Origin: Lewinellaceae bacterium
GTDB lineage: Bacteria; Bacteroidota; Bacteroidia; Chitinophagales; Saprospiraceae
Assembly: GCA_020636255.1 (NCBI GenBank)
Contig: JACJYE010000006.1
Span: 62,001 to 126,000 of the forward strand
Reading direction: 5' to 3'
DNA length: 64,000 nucleotides
In this document: in pieces, positions 17,830 to 26,770 of the stretch
How the letters are laid out: each line of letters opens with the position of its first letter
Numbering within the stretch: the first letter of the stretch is position 1
The notes under the pieces: generated by a model
Databases searched by the model: none
Told to the model about the DNA's origin: nothing
The model's input: the letters and a program-made list of their open reading frames with translations, nothing else
Translations under genes and position numbers: made by a program

Positions 17830-18557
17830 GCCGGAAAATTTTCCCACAATATCCCAAAGAAAGGCCGGCCCTGCCGCCTGCCTATCAAAAGATCTATGTC
17901 GAACACTACCGCAACAACCGGGAGGGGCTGACGGCGGCATCGTCCGTTTCCCGGAAGCTGGTAGCCTGGCTACACCGCAAAGTAGCCGCCGGGCTGGCCC
18001 CTGGCGACGACAAGGCCACGCTGGAGATCGGCGCCGGCACCCTGAACCAGCTCCGCTACGAGGATACGAGCCCATACGATATCGTGGAGCCCTTCAACGC
18101 CCTGTACGAAGGTTCGCCGCTATTAACCCGCGTACGCCATATCTACGCGGACATCGAGGAGGTGCCTGCACATCACCGGTACCAGCGGATCACGGCCATA
18201 GCCACTTTCGAACACGTACTCGCCCTGCCAAAAGTAGTGGCCAGAGCATGCCTGCTACTCGGCCAGGGGGGCAGCCTGCGGGTGTCAATACCCAACGAAG
18301 GCTCGCCCTGCTGGAAGCTGGGCTGGATGCTCAGTACCGGCCTGGAGTTCCGCCTGAAATACGGCCTGGATTACGGCCTGCTGATGCGGCACGAGCACGT
18401 CAATACCGCCAACGAGGTGGAGGAAGTCCTGCGGTATTTTTTCCAAAAGGTAGAGGTGTCCCATTTTGGGCTGAACAGGCTGCTCGCTTTCTATCGTTAT
18501 TGCGAATGCAGCCTGCCGAAGCCGGACTTGGCGGAGCAGTATCTGGAGGGAGAATAA
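17826..18557 (+). CDS. SAM-dependent methyltransferase of a glycosylation cassette
   Basis: 243 residues, ATG overlapping the previous stop (ATGA). Motif I reads LEIGAGTLNQL (about 67-77), followed by YDIVEPFNALYE and the HVLALP post-motif segment of class I methyltransferases. No membrane segment is seen. The tight coupling to a GtrB-like and a TMTC-like gene suggests that it methylates a sugar or carrier intermediate, but this is context only; the substrate is not visible in the sequence. Confidence 0.8.
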   Translation: MSRKIFPQYPKERPALPPAYQKIYVEHYRNNREGLTAASSVSRKLVAWLHRKVAAGLAPGDDKATLEIGAGTLNQLRYEDTSPYDIVEPFNALYEGSPLLTRVRHIYADIEEVPAHHRYQRITAIATFEHVLALPKVVARACLLLGQGGSLRVSIPNEGSPCWKLGWMLSTGLEFRLKYGLDYGLLMRHEHVNTANEVEEVLRYFFQKVEVSHFGLNRLLAFYRYCECSLPKPDLAEQYLEGE

Positions 18558-18610
18558 TTGATCCGTGCTTGACGCGTTGTCGCGCCCTCCATCAGCAGGT
18601 TCTAAGCCAC

Positions 18611-19348
18611 TCAGAATTCGCGGATCAGTTTTTGTTTCATTTCCTGGAATTCCGCTTCGGAGATGATGCCTTCATCGCGAAGGTGGGCGATATCCTTGAG
18701 GCGGGAAATAACGTCCTTGTTTTCCGGAGGAGCCTCAGCGCCTGCCTTTTTTTCCCTTTCCGCAGCTTCCTTCGCGGCTTTCGCAGCGGCATCCTGGGCT
18801 TTGCGCTCCGCCTCCTCGGCCTCTTTGCGGGCCTTGTCGTCCTTGCGCAGTTGCTCGGCCATTTTCTTGCCTTTTTCGAACTGCTGTTTGTAAAGCTTCT
18901 TCAGGCGTGCGGGGTCAAAATCGAGGATGGTGCCGCCGGACTCGAAATGTTTTTTGAACACCTGGCCCAGGGCATAAGAAGACGCGCCGGCGAAAACAGA
19001 CACTGTGACGCCGCCGATAATGGGGCCGATCAGAGGTACGAGCTTAACGATGCTGCCGGCAGTCACACGGGCAATGGTCGAGCTCGTCAGGGAAGTCACG
19101 ATGGCCTTGCCCTGAGTTTCCGAAAAATTGACATCGTACACCCGGCACAGCTGGCGGATCATGTCGAGCTGCAGGGCGCTGACGGCGAAGACATCGGCGA
19201 CCAGCACGGGGATCAGGCCGGCTCCCATCGACCATATCACGTGGTTGCGGATGATGGTCTCGGCATGTTTGGAGCGTTCGCTGTTGTCGTTCATGATTTT
19301 CTCTTTTATGGTTTTAGCGGCGTAGTCTATTATTTTTCCAGGTTCCAC
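18611..19348 (-). CDS. DUF697-like membrane protein with C-terminal SHOCT-type helix
   Basis: 245 residues. Residues 15-125 resemble the DUF697/YcjF membrane-associated module (IIRNHVIWSMGAGLIPVLVADVFAV, then IVKLVPLIGPIIGG with paired hydrophobic helices). A basic/acidic coiled coil rich in Lys, Ala and Glu spans about 150-205. The final 35 residues (VISRLKDIAHLRDEGIISEAEF) match the short SHOCT oligomerisation motif. It converges on the methyltransferase gene. A stress or scaffold role is guessed in the literature for such proteins; nothing here decides it. Confidence 0.75.
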   Translation of the reverse strand: MEPGKIIDYAAKTIKEKIMNDNSERSKHAETIIRNHVIWSMGAGLIPVLVADVFAVSALQLDMIRQLCRVYDVNFSETQGKAIVTSLTSSTIARVTAGSIVKLVPLIGPIIGGVTVSVFAGASSYALGQVFKKHFESGGTILDFDPARLKKLYKQQFEKGKKMAEQLRKDDKARKEAEEAERKAQDAAAKAAKEAAEREKKAGAEAPPENKDVISRLKDIAHLRDEGIISEAEFQEMKQKLIREF

Positions 19349-19564
19349 GACAGAAAGTTTTTTTATTTAACTTGGCAGCCAGGTAGCGGCTTGAAAAGAT
19401 AAAGTTCGAATATCGAGGCATAAAATTCAAGGCTTCTGCTGCGGGCTTTCATTTTTCTCGGCCATTGTGGCATTTTGTGAGACGAAAACCCACCCCCGGC
19501 TGATAGGCACCCGCATTCCGTGGCCTGCCGGGTTTTCAGCGTCATACTACAAACCCGATCACCT

Positions 19565-21277
19565 ATGTCGTCCATGTCAGAGCTTTTCCGCAGGAAACCC
19601 ATTCAATCTCTGGAAGACCAGGAAGCGCATACAGGCCTGCAGAAGGCCCTCAACGTGCGCGACCTGACCGCTTTCGGCATTGCAGCCATCGTTGGAGCAG
19701 GCATCTTCTCGACCATCGGCAACGCCGCCGCCAACGGAGGGCCGGCCATCACGCTGCTCTTCATCTTTACGGCTGTGGCCTGTGGGTTTTCCGCCTTGTG
19801 TTATGCGCAATTTGCTTCCTCCGTCCCCGTTTCGGGCAGTGCCTATACCTATGCTTATGTCTCCTTCGGTGAGCTGATCGCCTGGATCATCGGCTGGGAC
19901 CTGCTGCTGGAATACGCCATCGGCAATATAGCCGTTGCCATTTCCTGGTCCGATTACCTGACGGGCTTTCTCACCGGCTTCGGGTTGCACATCCCCGGCT
20001 ACCTCACGATGGACTACCTGAGCGCCGCGCGGGCTTTTAAAGAAGCTTCCGGGCTGCTGGCCCAGGGCACACCCCTCGAGCAAATTCCGGGGGCCGTCCG
20101 TACCGGTTACGAGGCCTGGGTTCAGGCGCCTAGCTTGGGAGGCCTGCGGCTCATTGCCGACCTGCCAGCCCTACTCATCGTTTTTCTGATCACCATACTG
20201 ATCTACATCGGGATACGGGAGACGCGCCGGGCCAACAACATTATGGTGGCCCTCAAACTGGCCGTAGTGGTCGGGGTGATCGCCGTCGGTTCTTTTTACG
20301 TGCACCCCAATAACTGGTCGCCCTTCAACCCCAATGGTTTCGGAGGCGTAATGAAAGGAGTTGCTGCCGTCTTCTTCGCGTACATCGGTTTTGACGCCAT
20401 CAGCACTACCACCGAAGAATGCCGTGACCCAAAGCGCGACCTGCCCAGGGCCATCATTTATTCCCTCGTCATCTGTACGGTACTGTACGTGCTCATAGCC
20501 CTGGTGCTGACGGGTATGGTGCCTTATAAAGAGCTGGCTGTCGGAGACCCGCTCGCTTTCGTTTTCCAACACATCGGGCTGGATTGGGCAAGCGGCATTA
20601 TCGCTTTCACGGCTCTGATCGCTATGGCCAGTGTGCTGCTGGTCTTCCAGTTGGGCCAGCCCCGCATCTGGATGAGCATGAGCCGCGACGGCCTGCTCCC
20701 GCCGGTTTTCTCGCGCATTCACCCGCGTTTCAAGACGCCTTCGTTCTCTACGGTGGTGACCGGATTTGTCGTGGCCATCCCGGCCCTTTTCATGAACCTG
20801 ACGGAGGTGACTGACCTGACCAGTATCGGCACTTTGTTCGCCTTCGTGATCGTATGTGGCGGCGTACTGCTCATGAAGGAAGAAGAGCAGCAACAGGGCG
20901 GATACAGAGTGCCCTATATCAACGGCCGGTATTTGGCGCCACTACTGCTGGCCGGTGCTGCGGCATTCAGCATGATAACCTATCCGGATGCCTGGCCTGC
21001 TTTTTTCGAGCACGGCGACATGGCGAAGTTCTTTGCCTGGGGTGAGCTGCAACACAAGCTCCCCTACCTGCCTTTCGGGTTGGTTGCCCTGGCGCTTGGC
21101 ATAGTGTCTTTCGTGCGGCGGCTAAGCCTCATCCCGGTGCTGGGCCTGCTGAGCTGTTTGTACCTCATGTCGGAACTGGGCTATACCAACTGGTTGCGCT
21201 TCCTCATCTGGCTGGCGGCCGGGCTGGTAGTCTATTTTTCCTATAGCCGTGGAAACAGCAAACTGGCAGGCAGCTAA
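19565..21277 (+). CDS. APC-superfamily amino-acid permease (cationic amino-acid transporter type)
   Basis: About 570 residues from ATG 19565 (19574 possible). The signature first helix AFGIAAIVGAGIFSTIG binds substrate in this superfamily. Twelve or more hydrophobic helices follow, with the conserved FFAYIGFDAISTTTEECRDP motif of the CAT subgroup. It probably imports amino acids at the inner membrane with a cation. There is an extra loop around residues 145-185 between helices. The gene is monocistronic by spacing. Confidence 0.92.
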   Translation: MSSMSELFRRKPIQSLEDQEAHTGLQKALNVRDLTAFGIAAIVGAGIFSTIGNAAANGGPAITLLFIFTAVACGFSALCYAQFASSVPVSGSAYTYAYVSFGELIAWIIGWDLLLEYAIGNIAVAISWSDYLTGFLTGFGLHIPGYLTMDYLSAARAFKEASGLLAQGTPLEQIPGAVRTGYEAWVQAPSLGGLRLIADLPALLIVFLITILIYIGIRETRRANNIMVALKLAVVVGVIAVGSFYVHPNNWSPFNPNGFGGVMKGVAAVFFAYIGFDAISTTTEECRDPKRDLPRAIIYSLVICTVLYVLIALVLTGMVPYKELAVGDPLAFVFQHIGLDWASGIIAFTALIAMASVLLVFQLGQPRIWMSMSRDGLLPPVFSRIHPRFKTPSFSTVVTGFVVAIPALFMNLTEVTDLTSIGTLFAFVIVCGGVLLMKEEEQQQGGYRVPYINGRYLAPLLLAGAAAFSMITYPDAWPAFFEHGDMAKFFAWGELQHKLPYLPFGLVALALGIVSFVRRLSLIPVLGLLSCLYLMSELGYTNWLRFLIWLAAGLVVYFSYSRGNSKLAGS

Positions 21278-21280
21278 TGC

Positions 21281-21296
21281 AGTGTTCAAAAAATAA
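21281..21296. repeat. Dispersed intergenic motif AGTGTTCAAAAAATAA
   Basis: The identical 16 bases occur at 47756-47771, and shorter relatives at 30976, 38956 and 43798, always just outside genes. The function is unknown. Confidence 0.45.
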
Positions 21297-21387
21297 GTGC
21301 TCCATTGGAGATTTTATACGAAAGGGCCCCTGACAGTTTCAGGGAAACCGAAAAATTGCCATATTGCGGTTCCAACATCAAAATGCC

Positions 21388-21714
21388 GTGGTAAAAAAGC
21401 TGGCCATATTGGTAATATTCGCGCTGGTGGGAGCAGTAACAAGCCCCCTGCTGGCCGGTTATTGCCACAAACCCGGCTTCCCTCCTATCGCTGCCGAAGA
21501 AGTAACGAACAGCCCGGCGCTCGATGGGCTGTCGTTCGACAGGAATGGCCATTGGGGGAGTTTTCCCGGCCTGGCAGGCTTGGCGGCGCGAATCGCTTTC
21601 TCCCAATGCCACCGCCTGGATGGCCGCCTGACAAACACCGCGAGATACGCTACTGTGGCGCCCTCCCGTTTGTTCCTGCTTTACCACGCCTTCCAGCTCT
21701 ACGGCCCGGCCTGA
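21388..21714 (+). CDS. Possible small exported protein (GTG start)
   Basis: 108 codons from a GTG at 21388 (or a TTG at 21364); no ATG fits. Residues 3-21 (KKLAILVIFALVGAVTSPLLA) look like a signal peptide, and codon use with C/G-ending third positions matches neighbouring genes. The remainder (YCHKPGFPP, then LARIAFSQ-like Ala/Leu-rich sequence and a LYHAFQLYGPA end) matches no family I recognise. It lies 92 bases before the DUF1573 gene. The only competing frame, on the minus strand, has poorer codon use. I give roughly even odds. Confidence 0.5.
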   Translation: MVKKLAILVIFALVGAVTSPLLAGYCHKPGFPPIAAEEVTNSPALDGLSFDRNGHWGSFPGLAGLAARIAFSQCHRLDGRLTNTARYATVAPSRLFLLYHAFQLYGPA

Positions 21715-21806
21715 CATGGCCATCTTTCAACAAAGGTATACCCCCATGCCTGAGCGGCAAGGGGTATCGATATTATTCTTTTCACTCAAAAAATAGTATT
21801 AAGCTC

Positions 21807-22265
21807 ATGAAAAGATTGTTTTCAGTGGCGGCCTTCTGCCTGATGGCCATGCCGCTCATGTTCGCTCAGAACACTACTGCGGAGCCCGCCAGCGATACTG
21901 GTGGAAAACCCGTCATTGCTTTTGAAACCATGGAGATCGATTACGGCACCATCCCGCACAATGGAGAGCCCTACCGGGAGTTCAAGTTCACCAACACGGG
22001 TGATGCACCCCTAATCATCAGCAACGCCCGCGGCAGCTGCGGCTGTACGGTACCGGAATGGCCCAAAGAGCCCATCATGCCGGGGCAAAGCAACGTCATC
22101 AAAGTGCGTTATGCTACCGACCGAATCGGAAAGTTCAGCAAGACGGTGACGCTGACCACCAACGACGACGAAGGGCAGCACGTGCTGCGCATCAAAGGCG
22201 AGGTCCTGTCGGACCCTCCCGCCGAAGGCAGCACGCCGGCGCCCACCGGAGTGGATAATCAATAG
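21807..22265 (+). CDS. DUF1573 domain secreted protein
   Basis: 152 residues, signal peptide ending MPLMFAQ. The mature chain is the DUF1573 immunoglobulin-like module: IDYGTIPHNGEPYREFKFTN, then the SCGCTVPEW cysteine pair, KVRYATDRIGKFSKTVTLTTN and a final beta strand. In Bacteroidota such proteins are small periplasmic or surface beta-sandwiches of unknown role. A longer in-frame reading upstream lacks the signal and is rejected. Confidence 0.9.
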   Translation: MKRLFSVAAFCLMAMPLMFAQNTTAEPASDTGGKPVIAFETMEIDYGTIPHNGEPYREFKFTNTGDAPLIISNARGSCGCTVPEWPKEPIMPGQSNVIKVRYATDRIGKFSKTVTLTTNDDEGQHVLRIKGEVLSDPPAEGSTPAPTGVDNQ

Positions 22266-22311
22266 AGGGTATATTGCCCCTCCCGGTTATTCGCAGAATA
22301 TCCCTGTAAGA

Positions 22312-22350
22312 TGCCCGGGCGCTGCCTCAGCAGTAAGCGCTGAGGTTTTC
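22312..22350 (+). terminator. Probable terminator after the DUF1573 gene
   Basis: A stem CCTCAGC (22325-22331) pairs with GCTGAGG (22339-22345) and is followed by TTTT, inside a longer G/C-rich partial pairing. The T-run is short. Confidence 0.5.
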
Positions 22351-22363
22351 CCGGCATAAATTG

Positions 22364-22529
22364 AACCGCGGACGCAAAGAACGCGGAGCTGGTTCCCGCA
22401 AAGGCGCGAAGGGCGCGCGAAGGGCGCTAAGGGTGTTTTTCACCCTTCTTGGCGTACTTCGCGTAACCTTCGCGTACTTCGCGGGATCGCCCAGAGGGGG
22501 CCCGCTAAGGGCGCTAAGGGTGTTTTTCA
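22364..22529. repeat. Degenerate CGCGAAGG/CGCTAAGGG array with fold-back and 23-bp direct repeat
   Basis: This fills most of the 344-base gap before the cytochrome gene. The left arm is built of short units such as CGCAAAG, CGCGAAGGG and CGCTAAGGG. The right arm (22441-22486) carries their complements (CTTCGCG), joined at an apex AAGGGTG-TTTTT-CACCCTT. A 23-base stretch starting AAGGGCGCTAAGGG at 22420 recurs exactly at 22507. Similar CGCAAAG-type repeats are scattered through Bacteroidota genomes. No coding potential is supported. Confidence 0.7.
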
Positions 22530-22609
22530 GCCATTTCAAAAAAATCTCTCATTTTGTGCGGCCCAGGCAGTGCGTCGGTTTTCTAAATCGGAAAATCACC
22601 GCACGTATC

Positions 22610-23563
22610 ATGAAAAAAGCACTTAAGATCACAGCCTATGTCTTTGGAGGAATTCTCCTCCTGGCCGGCCTTGCCGCCGCTTATATCCAGTTTGCACCGG
22701 CGCCCACCTACGATGCTCCGGAAATTCCGGAGATCACGATCGTACACACCCCTGAACGCATAGCCGAAGGCGCACGCATCGCTTCCATGCTTTGCAATGA
22801 ATGCCATACCGGCCAAGACGACAAGCTCAGCGGTAAAAAGCTGGAGGACGTGCCGCCCGTTTTCGGACAGTTCTATTCCGCAAATATCACCCAGAGCCCC
22901 GAGCACGGCATTGGGAAATGGACGGATAGCGAACTCTACTACTTCCTGCGCACCGGCCTGCGGCGCGACGGCTCCTTTGCCGCCATCATGCCGCAGTTCC
23001 CCATGGTCTCCGACGAAGGCCTTTATGCTATCATTTCCTATCTGCGCTCAGACAACCCAAGGGTTCAGCCATCGGCTCATGAGCCGCTTAAGTCGAAATA
23101 CGCATTCCTGGGCAAGCTGTTATTGCAGTTCGTGCTGAAGCCCGCCGCTTTCCCTGATCAGCCTGTTCCTCAGCCCGACACCCTCAACCAGCTGGCCTGG
23201 GGCCGGTACCTGGCCGACGGCCTGTACTCCTGTTACGATTGCCATTCCGCCAGTTTCACCTCCAACAGCCGGCTGGTGCCTGAGCAATCCAAAGGGTATT
23301 ACGGCGGCGGCAATGAGCTGCTGGACATGGATGGCAATACCATCTATTCGGCCAACCTGACGCCCGACGATGAAACGGGCATCGGAAAATACACGGAACA
23401 GGCGTTCATCCAGGCCCTTAAGTACGGGCAGCGGCCCGATGGCAGCCCGCTCCGCTACCCGATGCGCCCGCACACCGCCCTGTCGGATGAAGAGGTAAAG
23501 GCCATCTTCGCCTACCTGCGGTCGGTGCCGCCGATACAGAACGAGGTGCCTAAAAAACCCTGA
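22610..23563 (+). CDS. Membrane-anchored di-haem cytochrome c
   Basis: 317 residues from ATG 22610. Residues 5-27 form one membrane anchor (KITAYVFGGILLLAGLAAAYI). Two c-type haem sites, CNECH and CYDCH, each lead a cytochrome c domain; downstream methionine-containing segments (AAIMPQFPMVSDEG and PLRYPMRPHTALSDEE) supply likely axial ligands. The two domains share the pattern of SANIT or SANLT followed by GIGKWT or GIGKYT, so they look like an internal duplication. It faces the periplasm and probably passes electrons. No oxidase or dehydrogenase partner lies next to it. Confidence 0.92.
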   Translation: MKKALKITAYVFGGILLLAGLAAAYIQFAPAPTYDAPEIPEITIVHTPERIAEGARIASMLCNECHTGQDDKLSGKKLEDVPPVFGQFYSANITQSPEHGIGKWTDSELYYFLRTGLRRDGSFAAIMPQFPMVSDEGLYAIISYLRSDNPRVQPSAHEPLKSKYAFLGKLLLQFVLKPAAFPDQPVPQPDTLNQLAWGRYLADGLYSCYDCHSASFTSNSRLVPEQSKGYYGGGNELLDMDGNTIYSANLTPDDETGIGKYTEQAFIQALKYGQRPDGSPLRYPMRPHTALSDEEVKAIFAYLRSVPPIQNEVPKKP

Positions 23564-23664
23564 TTTCAGGGGTAGTGCTCGTATTTGTTACACAGATCAC
23601 AGAGAATGCCAAAATAAATTCGGAAATTTGGGTGTTTATTACGGTTTAAACATCCCGAGCATAT

Positions 23665-24465
23665 ATGTTCCGAATAGCGATTTTGATTGCTGCCCTATCT
23701 TTCCAGGGGCCTCTGTGGAGCCAGAACACATACACAACCACCTACCAGCTGAACTGGAAACAGGAAGCGGCGGTATTTGGCGCCGGAGTGGCCAGCTTGG
23801 GTATTGGGCAGTTGCTCAGTACCCAAACGCCTTTGTATACGCCTGCGGAGATCAACGGTTTCCAGGTAGAGGGCGTCAACGCTTTCGACCGCGTGGCCGT
23901 GGGGATGAGTTCGGAACCTGCGCGGCAGGCGAGCGATTATTTCATGCAAGGCTCCTATCTGCTTCCTGCGCTCTTTTTGGCGGGCAAGCCCAGCCGCAGG
24001 GAGTTCGGGAGGATCTCGGTGGCCTATGGCGAGGTGGCATTGCTCAACGCGGGGCTCACAGTGCTGGCGAAAACATCCATACGCCGCCCGCGCCCGTTCG
24101 TGCTGAGCGAGAAAACGGCGCTGGAGAGCAAGCAGACTTTCACGGCAGGAGCTTCCTTTTTTTCGGGCCACACATCCTGTGTGGCATCCAACAGCTTTTT
24201 TGCGGCCCGGGTGTTCTCCGATTACTACCCCGAAAGCAAATGGAAACCCGTGGTGTGGGGAGCGGCCATCGCGCTGCCAGCCGTTACCGGTTACCTGAGG
24301 GTGAAGGCCGGCAAACACTACCCCAGTGATGTCATCGCAGGTTATGCCGTCGGCGCTGCTGTAGGGTATTTTGTTCCCAAACTACACCGCACCCCATACC
24401 GCCTGCCCGAAGGCATGCACCTGGATATGGGCCCTGCAGGTATGCGGCTGGACTGGTTGTTTTAA
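23665..24465 (+). CDS. PAP2-type phosphatase, exported
   Basis: 266 residues, signal peptide ending GPLWSQ. The three phosphatase motifs are present: KTSIRRPRP (KxxxxxxRP), FFSGHTS (PSGH equivalent) and RVKAGKHYPSDVIAG (RxxxxxHxxxD). Enzymes of this class dephosphorylate lipid phosphates such as undecaprenyl pyrophosphate or phosphatidic acid. The signal peptide and few strong membrane helices suggest a periplasm-facing or outer-membrane-associated form. Substrate unknown. Confidence 0.9.
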   Translation: MFRIAILIAALSFQGPLWSQNTYTTTYQLNWKQEAAVFGAGVASLGIGQLLSTQTPLYTPAEINGFQVEGVNAFDRVAVGMSSEPARQASDYFMQGSYLLPALFLAGKPSRREFGRISVAYGEVALLNAGLTVLAKTSIRRPRPFVLSEKTALESKQTFTAGASFFSGHTSCVASNSFFAARVFSDYYPESKWKPVVWGAAIALPAVTGYLRVKAGKHYPSDVIAGYAVGAAVGYFVPKLHRTPYRLPEGMHLDMGPAGMRLDWLF

Positions 24466-24469
24466 CTGT

Positions 24470-24742
24470 TCAGTCTTCCGCTTCCCCTTTTTTCAATTCT
24501 TCCATCTTATCCGCCAGTTTGAGCGCCCATACCATCTGTTTGGGGGAGGGGTAGCCTTTATACAGGGCTTTCTTTCGTGCGATCATCAGGCAGCCGCGTT
24601 CGTCATAGGAGAATTTTTTCTTGTAACCGTCCTCCAGGCTGAGGTCGATATACTCCTGCCATTCATCCGGCGAGATGGCCTCGAAGTCGGACTTGAGCAG
24701 CTCCAGGTCGGTAGGGTCTGAAAGGTCGTAATTGCGGGACAT
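24470..24742 (-). CDS. Small conserved-looking cytoplasmic protein of unknown function
   Basis: 90 residues from ATG 24742; an upstream in-frame ATG at 24772 is less likely. The sequence is acidic and helical (DPTDLELLKSDFEAISPDEW), followed by DGYKKKFSYDERGCLMIARKKA and a C-terminal helix ending KMEELKKGEAED. There is no signal or membrane segment. It converges on the PAP2 gene 4 bases away. I do not recognise a family. Confidence 0.65.
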   Translation of the reverse strand: MSRNYDLSDPTDLELLKSDFEAISPDEWQEYIDLSLEDGYKKKFSYDERGCLMIARKKALYKGYPSPKQMVWALKLADKMEELKKGEAED

Positions 24743-24809
24743 GGGCAGATTTTTGATGTTCACAGATTGCAACGCCTAAATTAGCAGAAAAAATTTGGAT
24801 AACCTCCCT

Positions 24810-26741
24810 CTACCCCATAAACGACAACTGGAAGCGCGTGCGCAGCAGCGACTGCAGGTCCTTGATCGGCTGAAAGCAGTTGCGCAGGTTGATGCGCTCC
24901 ATTTTGGCCAGTTCGGAAGGGTCGAAGTAGCGGCCCGAGTCGTGGTTGCGCAGGCCCTGAAGGGCCCGGTAACGTATGAGTATCTCGTAGGCGTCGGCGG
25001 CCTGCTCGAAGAGCTCTTTGTTGCTGGGTTCGAGCTCCGCCAGTTTCTCGAAGCGGCGGAAGGTGTTATTGACCTTAGCTACCCGGGCGTTCAGGATCAG
25101 CACCCGGGCGGCGTCGGCCAGCGGCATCATGGCGCGCGACTTGATGTCGAACTCGTTTTTGTGCTCGCCGCTGCTCTCCACCACGAAGTTGCGGAAAAAG
25201 GTCAGAGGAGGCGGGTTCTGCAGGGCGTCTTTTGACAAGAAAGAGAGGAAGATAGACTGCTCCGCGATAGCGTCGAAGATATGGCGCGTCAGCTCTTCCG
25301 TCAGGCTGCCGTCGCCGTACACCGGGCGGTAGTCAAAAAAGATGGTGCACAACATGACGGCCTTGGGGCTGGGCTCGATGATCCACTCGGAGAACTGCTT
25401 TTTCCATTCGTCCAGCGACAGGCACCACTTCGGGTTGCTGGCCATCATATCGCCCGGGCAGTACTCGAAGCCTACCTGGTGCAGGGCCTCGGTAACCTTG
25501 CCTGCAAGTTTGAGGTAATAGGCCCGCGTAGGTTCGAGCTCCGCTGCCGGTACATTGGCGAACAGCAGAGCGTTATCCTGGTCGGTGCGAAGCAGTTGTT
25601 CTTCCCGGCCTTCGCTGCCCAGGGCCAGCCAGCAGTAACCTGCCGCAGGCCGGGCGTGTCCTTCCTTGTCCATTTCCGATTCCGCCAGGGCAACAGCGCG
25701 TTTGATGATCTCGTCGTTGACCTCCGTCATGACGGTGGAAATGAAGGAAATAGACACTTCCTGGTAGATGTATTTCTTCAGGAGCTCTTCCGACCGCTCG
25801 CGTACCTGGCGAAGCCCGGCGGCATCGTTACAGCGGCGCACCTCCCGCACCAGGATTGCGGGGTTGTTGCCCTGCATTACCATCAGATCGTGTTCCGACA
25901 GCACGCCTGCCACCCTCGATGCGTTCGTCCCGTCTTCGGTAACGCAAAGGTGGTTGATGCGGTGTTTGACCATTTCGATCTGCACATCGGCCACCGTAAT
26001 GTTAGGCCCTACCGTCACCACCGGGCTCGACATGATAGCGCTCACGGGCCTGTCCAGCGGTACTTCGCCGGTGGCCACCTTTTTGCGCAGGTCTTTATCC
26101 GTCACGATGCCCACCGGTGCAAACTGCTCGTTAACGATGATGATAGAGCCTACCTCCCGGGCCGACATAATGGCGGCTGCTTCGCGGACCGGCGTGCCCG
26201 GCAGGCAGGTGACGGGGTCTTTGCTCTTTTCCAGCGACTGGACTTCCAACAGCGAGAAGCTGCTGTCCGTCAGCTTGTCCTTTTCCAGGAAAAGGCTGGG
26301 CTTGTAACCCTTATAGCGGTCGCCCGCACTTACGGCATAATTGGTGGCCAGATAAAAGGCGACCTTAGGGTTGCTTTCCAGCAGTTGGCGGAACGTTTCC
26401 ACCTGGATGGCATACAACAGCGTTTCTTCCGACACCCTGGCCGTGAGGGCATACTGGTCGGATGCCAGCAGAGGGCGCAGGCCAAAGAGGTCGCCTTCGT
26501 CGCACTGCTCGATGAGCACGCTTTCGCCATTCGTTTCGCGCAACAGCTGTACCGCTCCTTCCCGCACGATATAAAAATGAGTACCCGGCTCATCGCCCTG
26601 CCGGAAGACCAGTTCTTCCGGCCGGCGGTACAAGACGATGGCCTGCCCTGCGATCTTCAACAACACTTCACGGCCCAGGAGGTTAAAGGGCGGAAAGTTT
26701 TTCAAAAAATCGTAAACCCGGTGTGGTATGGTATTTTCCAT
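24810..26741 (-). CDS. cNMP-binding / CBS-pair / DUF294 nucleotidyltransferase-like signalling protein
   Basis: 643 residues. Order: cyclic-nucleotide-binding-type beta roll (about 12-130), two CBS motifs (about 170-300, each ending in IVTDKDLRK- or VLSEHDLMV-type strands), then a DUF294 nucleotidyltransferase core with GSEGREEQ and TDQDNAL (375-392), and a helical C-terminal domain. The GS...DxD pattern of polymerase-beta-type transferases is kept, so catalysis is possible. Genes of this kind sit beside DUF4212/VC_2705 symporters in many bacteria; here the symporter is 2.5 kb away behind a divergent ArsR gene. A sensory role over solute uptake is inferred. Confidence 0.9.
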   Translation of the reverse strand: MENTIPHRVYDFLKNFPPFNLLGREVLLKIAGQAIVLYRRPEELVFRQGDEPGTHFYIVREGAVQLLRETNGESVLIEQCDEGDLFGLRPLLASDQYALTARVSEETLLYAIQVETFRQLLESNPKVAFYLATNYAVSAGDRYKGYKPSLFLEKDKLTDSSFSLLEVQSLEKSKDPVTCLPGTPVREAAAIMSAREVGSIIIVNEQFAPVGIVTDKDLRKKVATGEVPLDRPVSAIMSSPVVTVGPNITVADVQIEMVKHRINHLCVTEDGTNASRVAGVLSEHDLMVMQGNNPAILVREVRRCNDAAGLRQVRERSEELLKKYIYQEVSISFISTVMTEVNDEIIKRAVALAESEMDKEGHARPAAGYCWLALGSEGREEQLLRTDQDNALLFANVPAAELEPTRAYYLKLAGKVTEALHQVGFEYCPGDMMASNPKWCLSLDEWKKQFSEWIIEPSPKAVMLCTIFFDYRPVYGDGSLTEELTRHIFDAIAEQSIFLSFLSKDALQNPPPLTFFRNFVVESSGEHKNEFDIKSRAMMPLADAARVLILNARVAKVNNTFRRFEKLAELEPSNKELFEQAADAYEILIRYRALQGLRNHDSGRYFDPSELAKMERINLRNCFQPIKDLQSLLRTRFQLSFMG

Positions 26742-26770
26742 AAAGGCTGAAATTCCGGTATGGGAACTTT

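Noticed and set aside
21286..21723. A minus-strand open frame opposite the possible small protein
   Set aside because: No signal, no family, and codon use unlike the neighbours.
22361..22609. An N-terminal extension of the cytochrome c
   Set aside because: It reads through the CGCGAAGG repeat array and hides the membrane anchor that begins at 22610.
25281..26750. A 489-codon open frame on the plus strand across the DUF294 gene
   Set aside because: It is the reverse shadow of a well-supported minus-strand gene with clear domains, and its own translation has no recognisable motifs.
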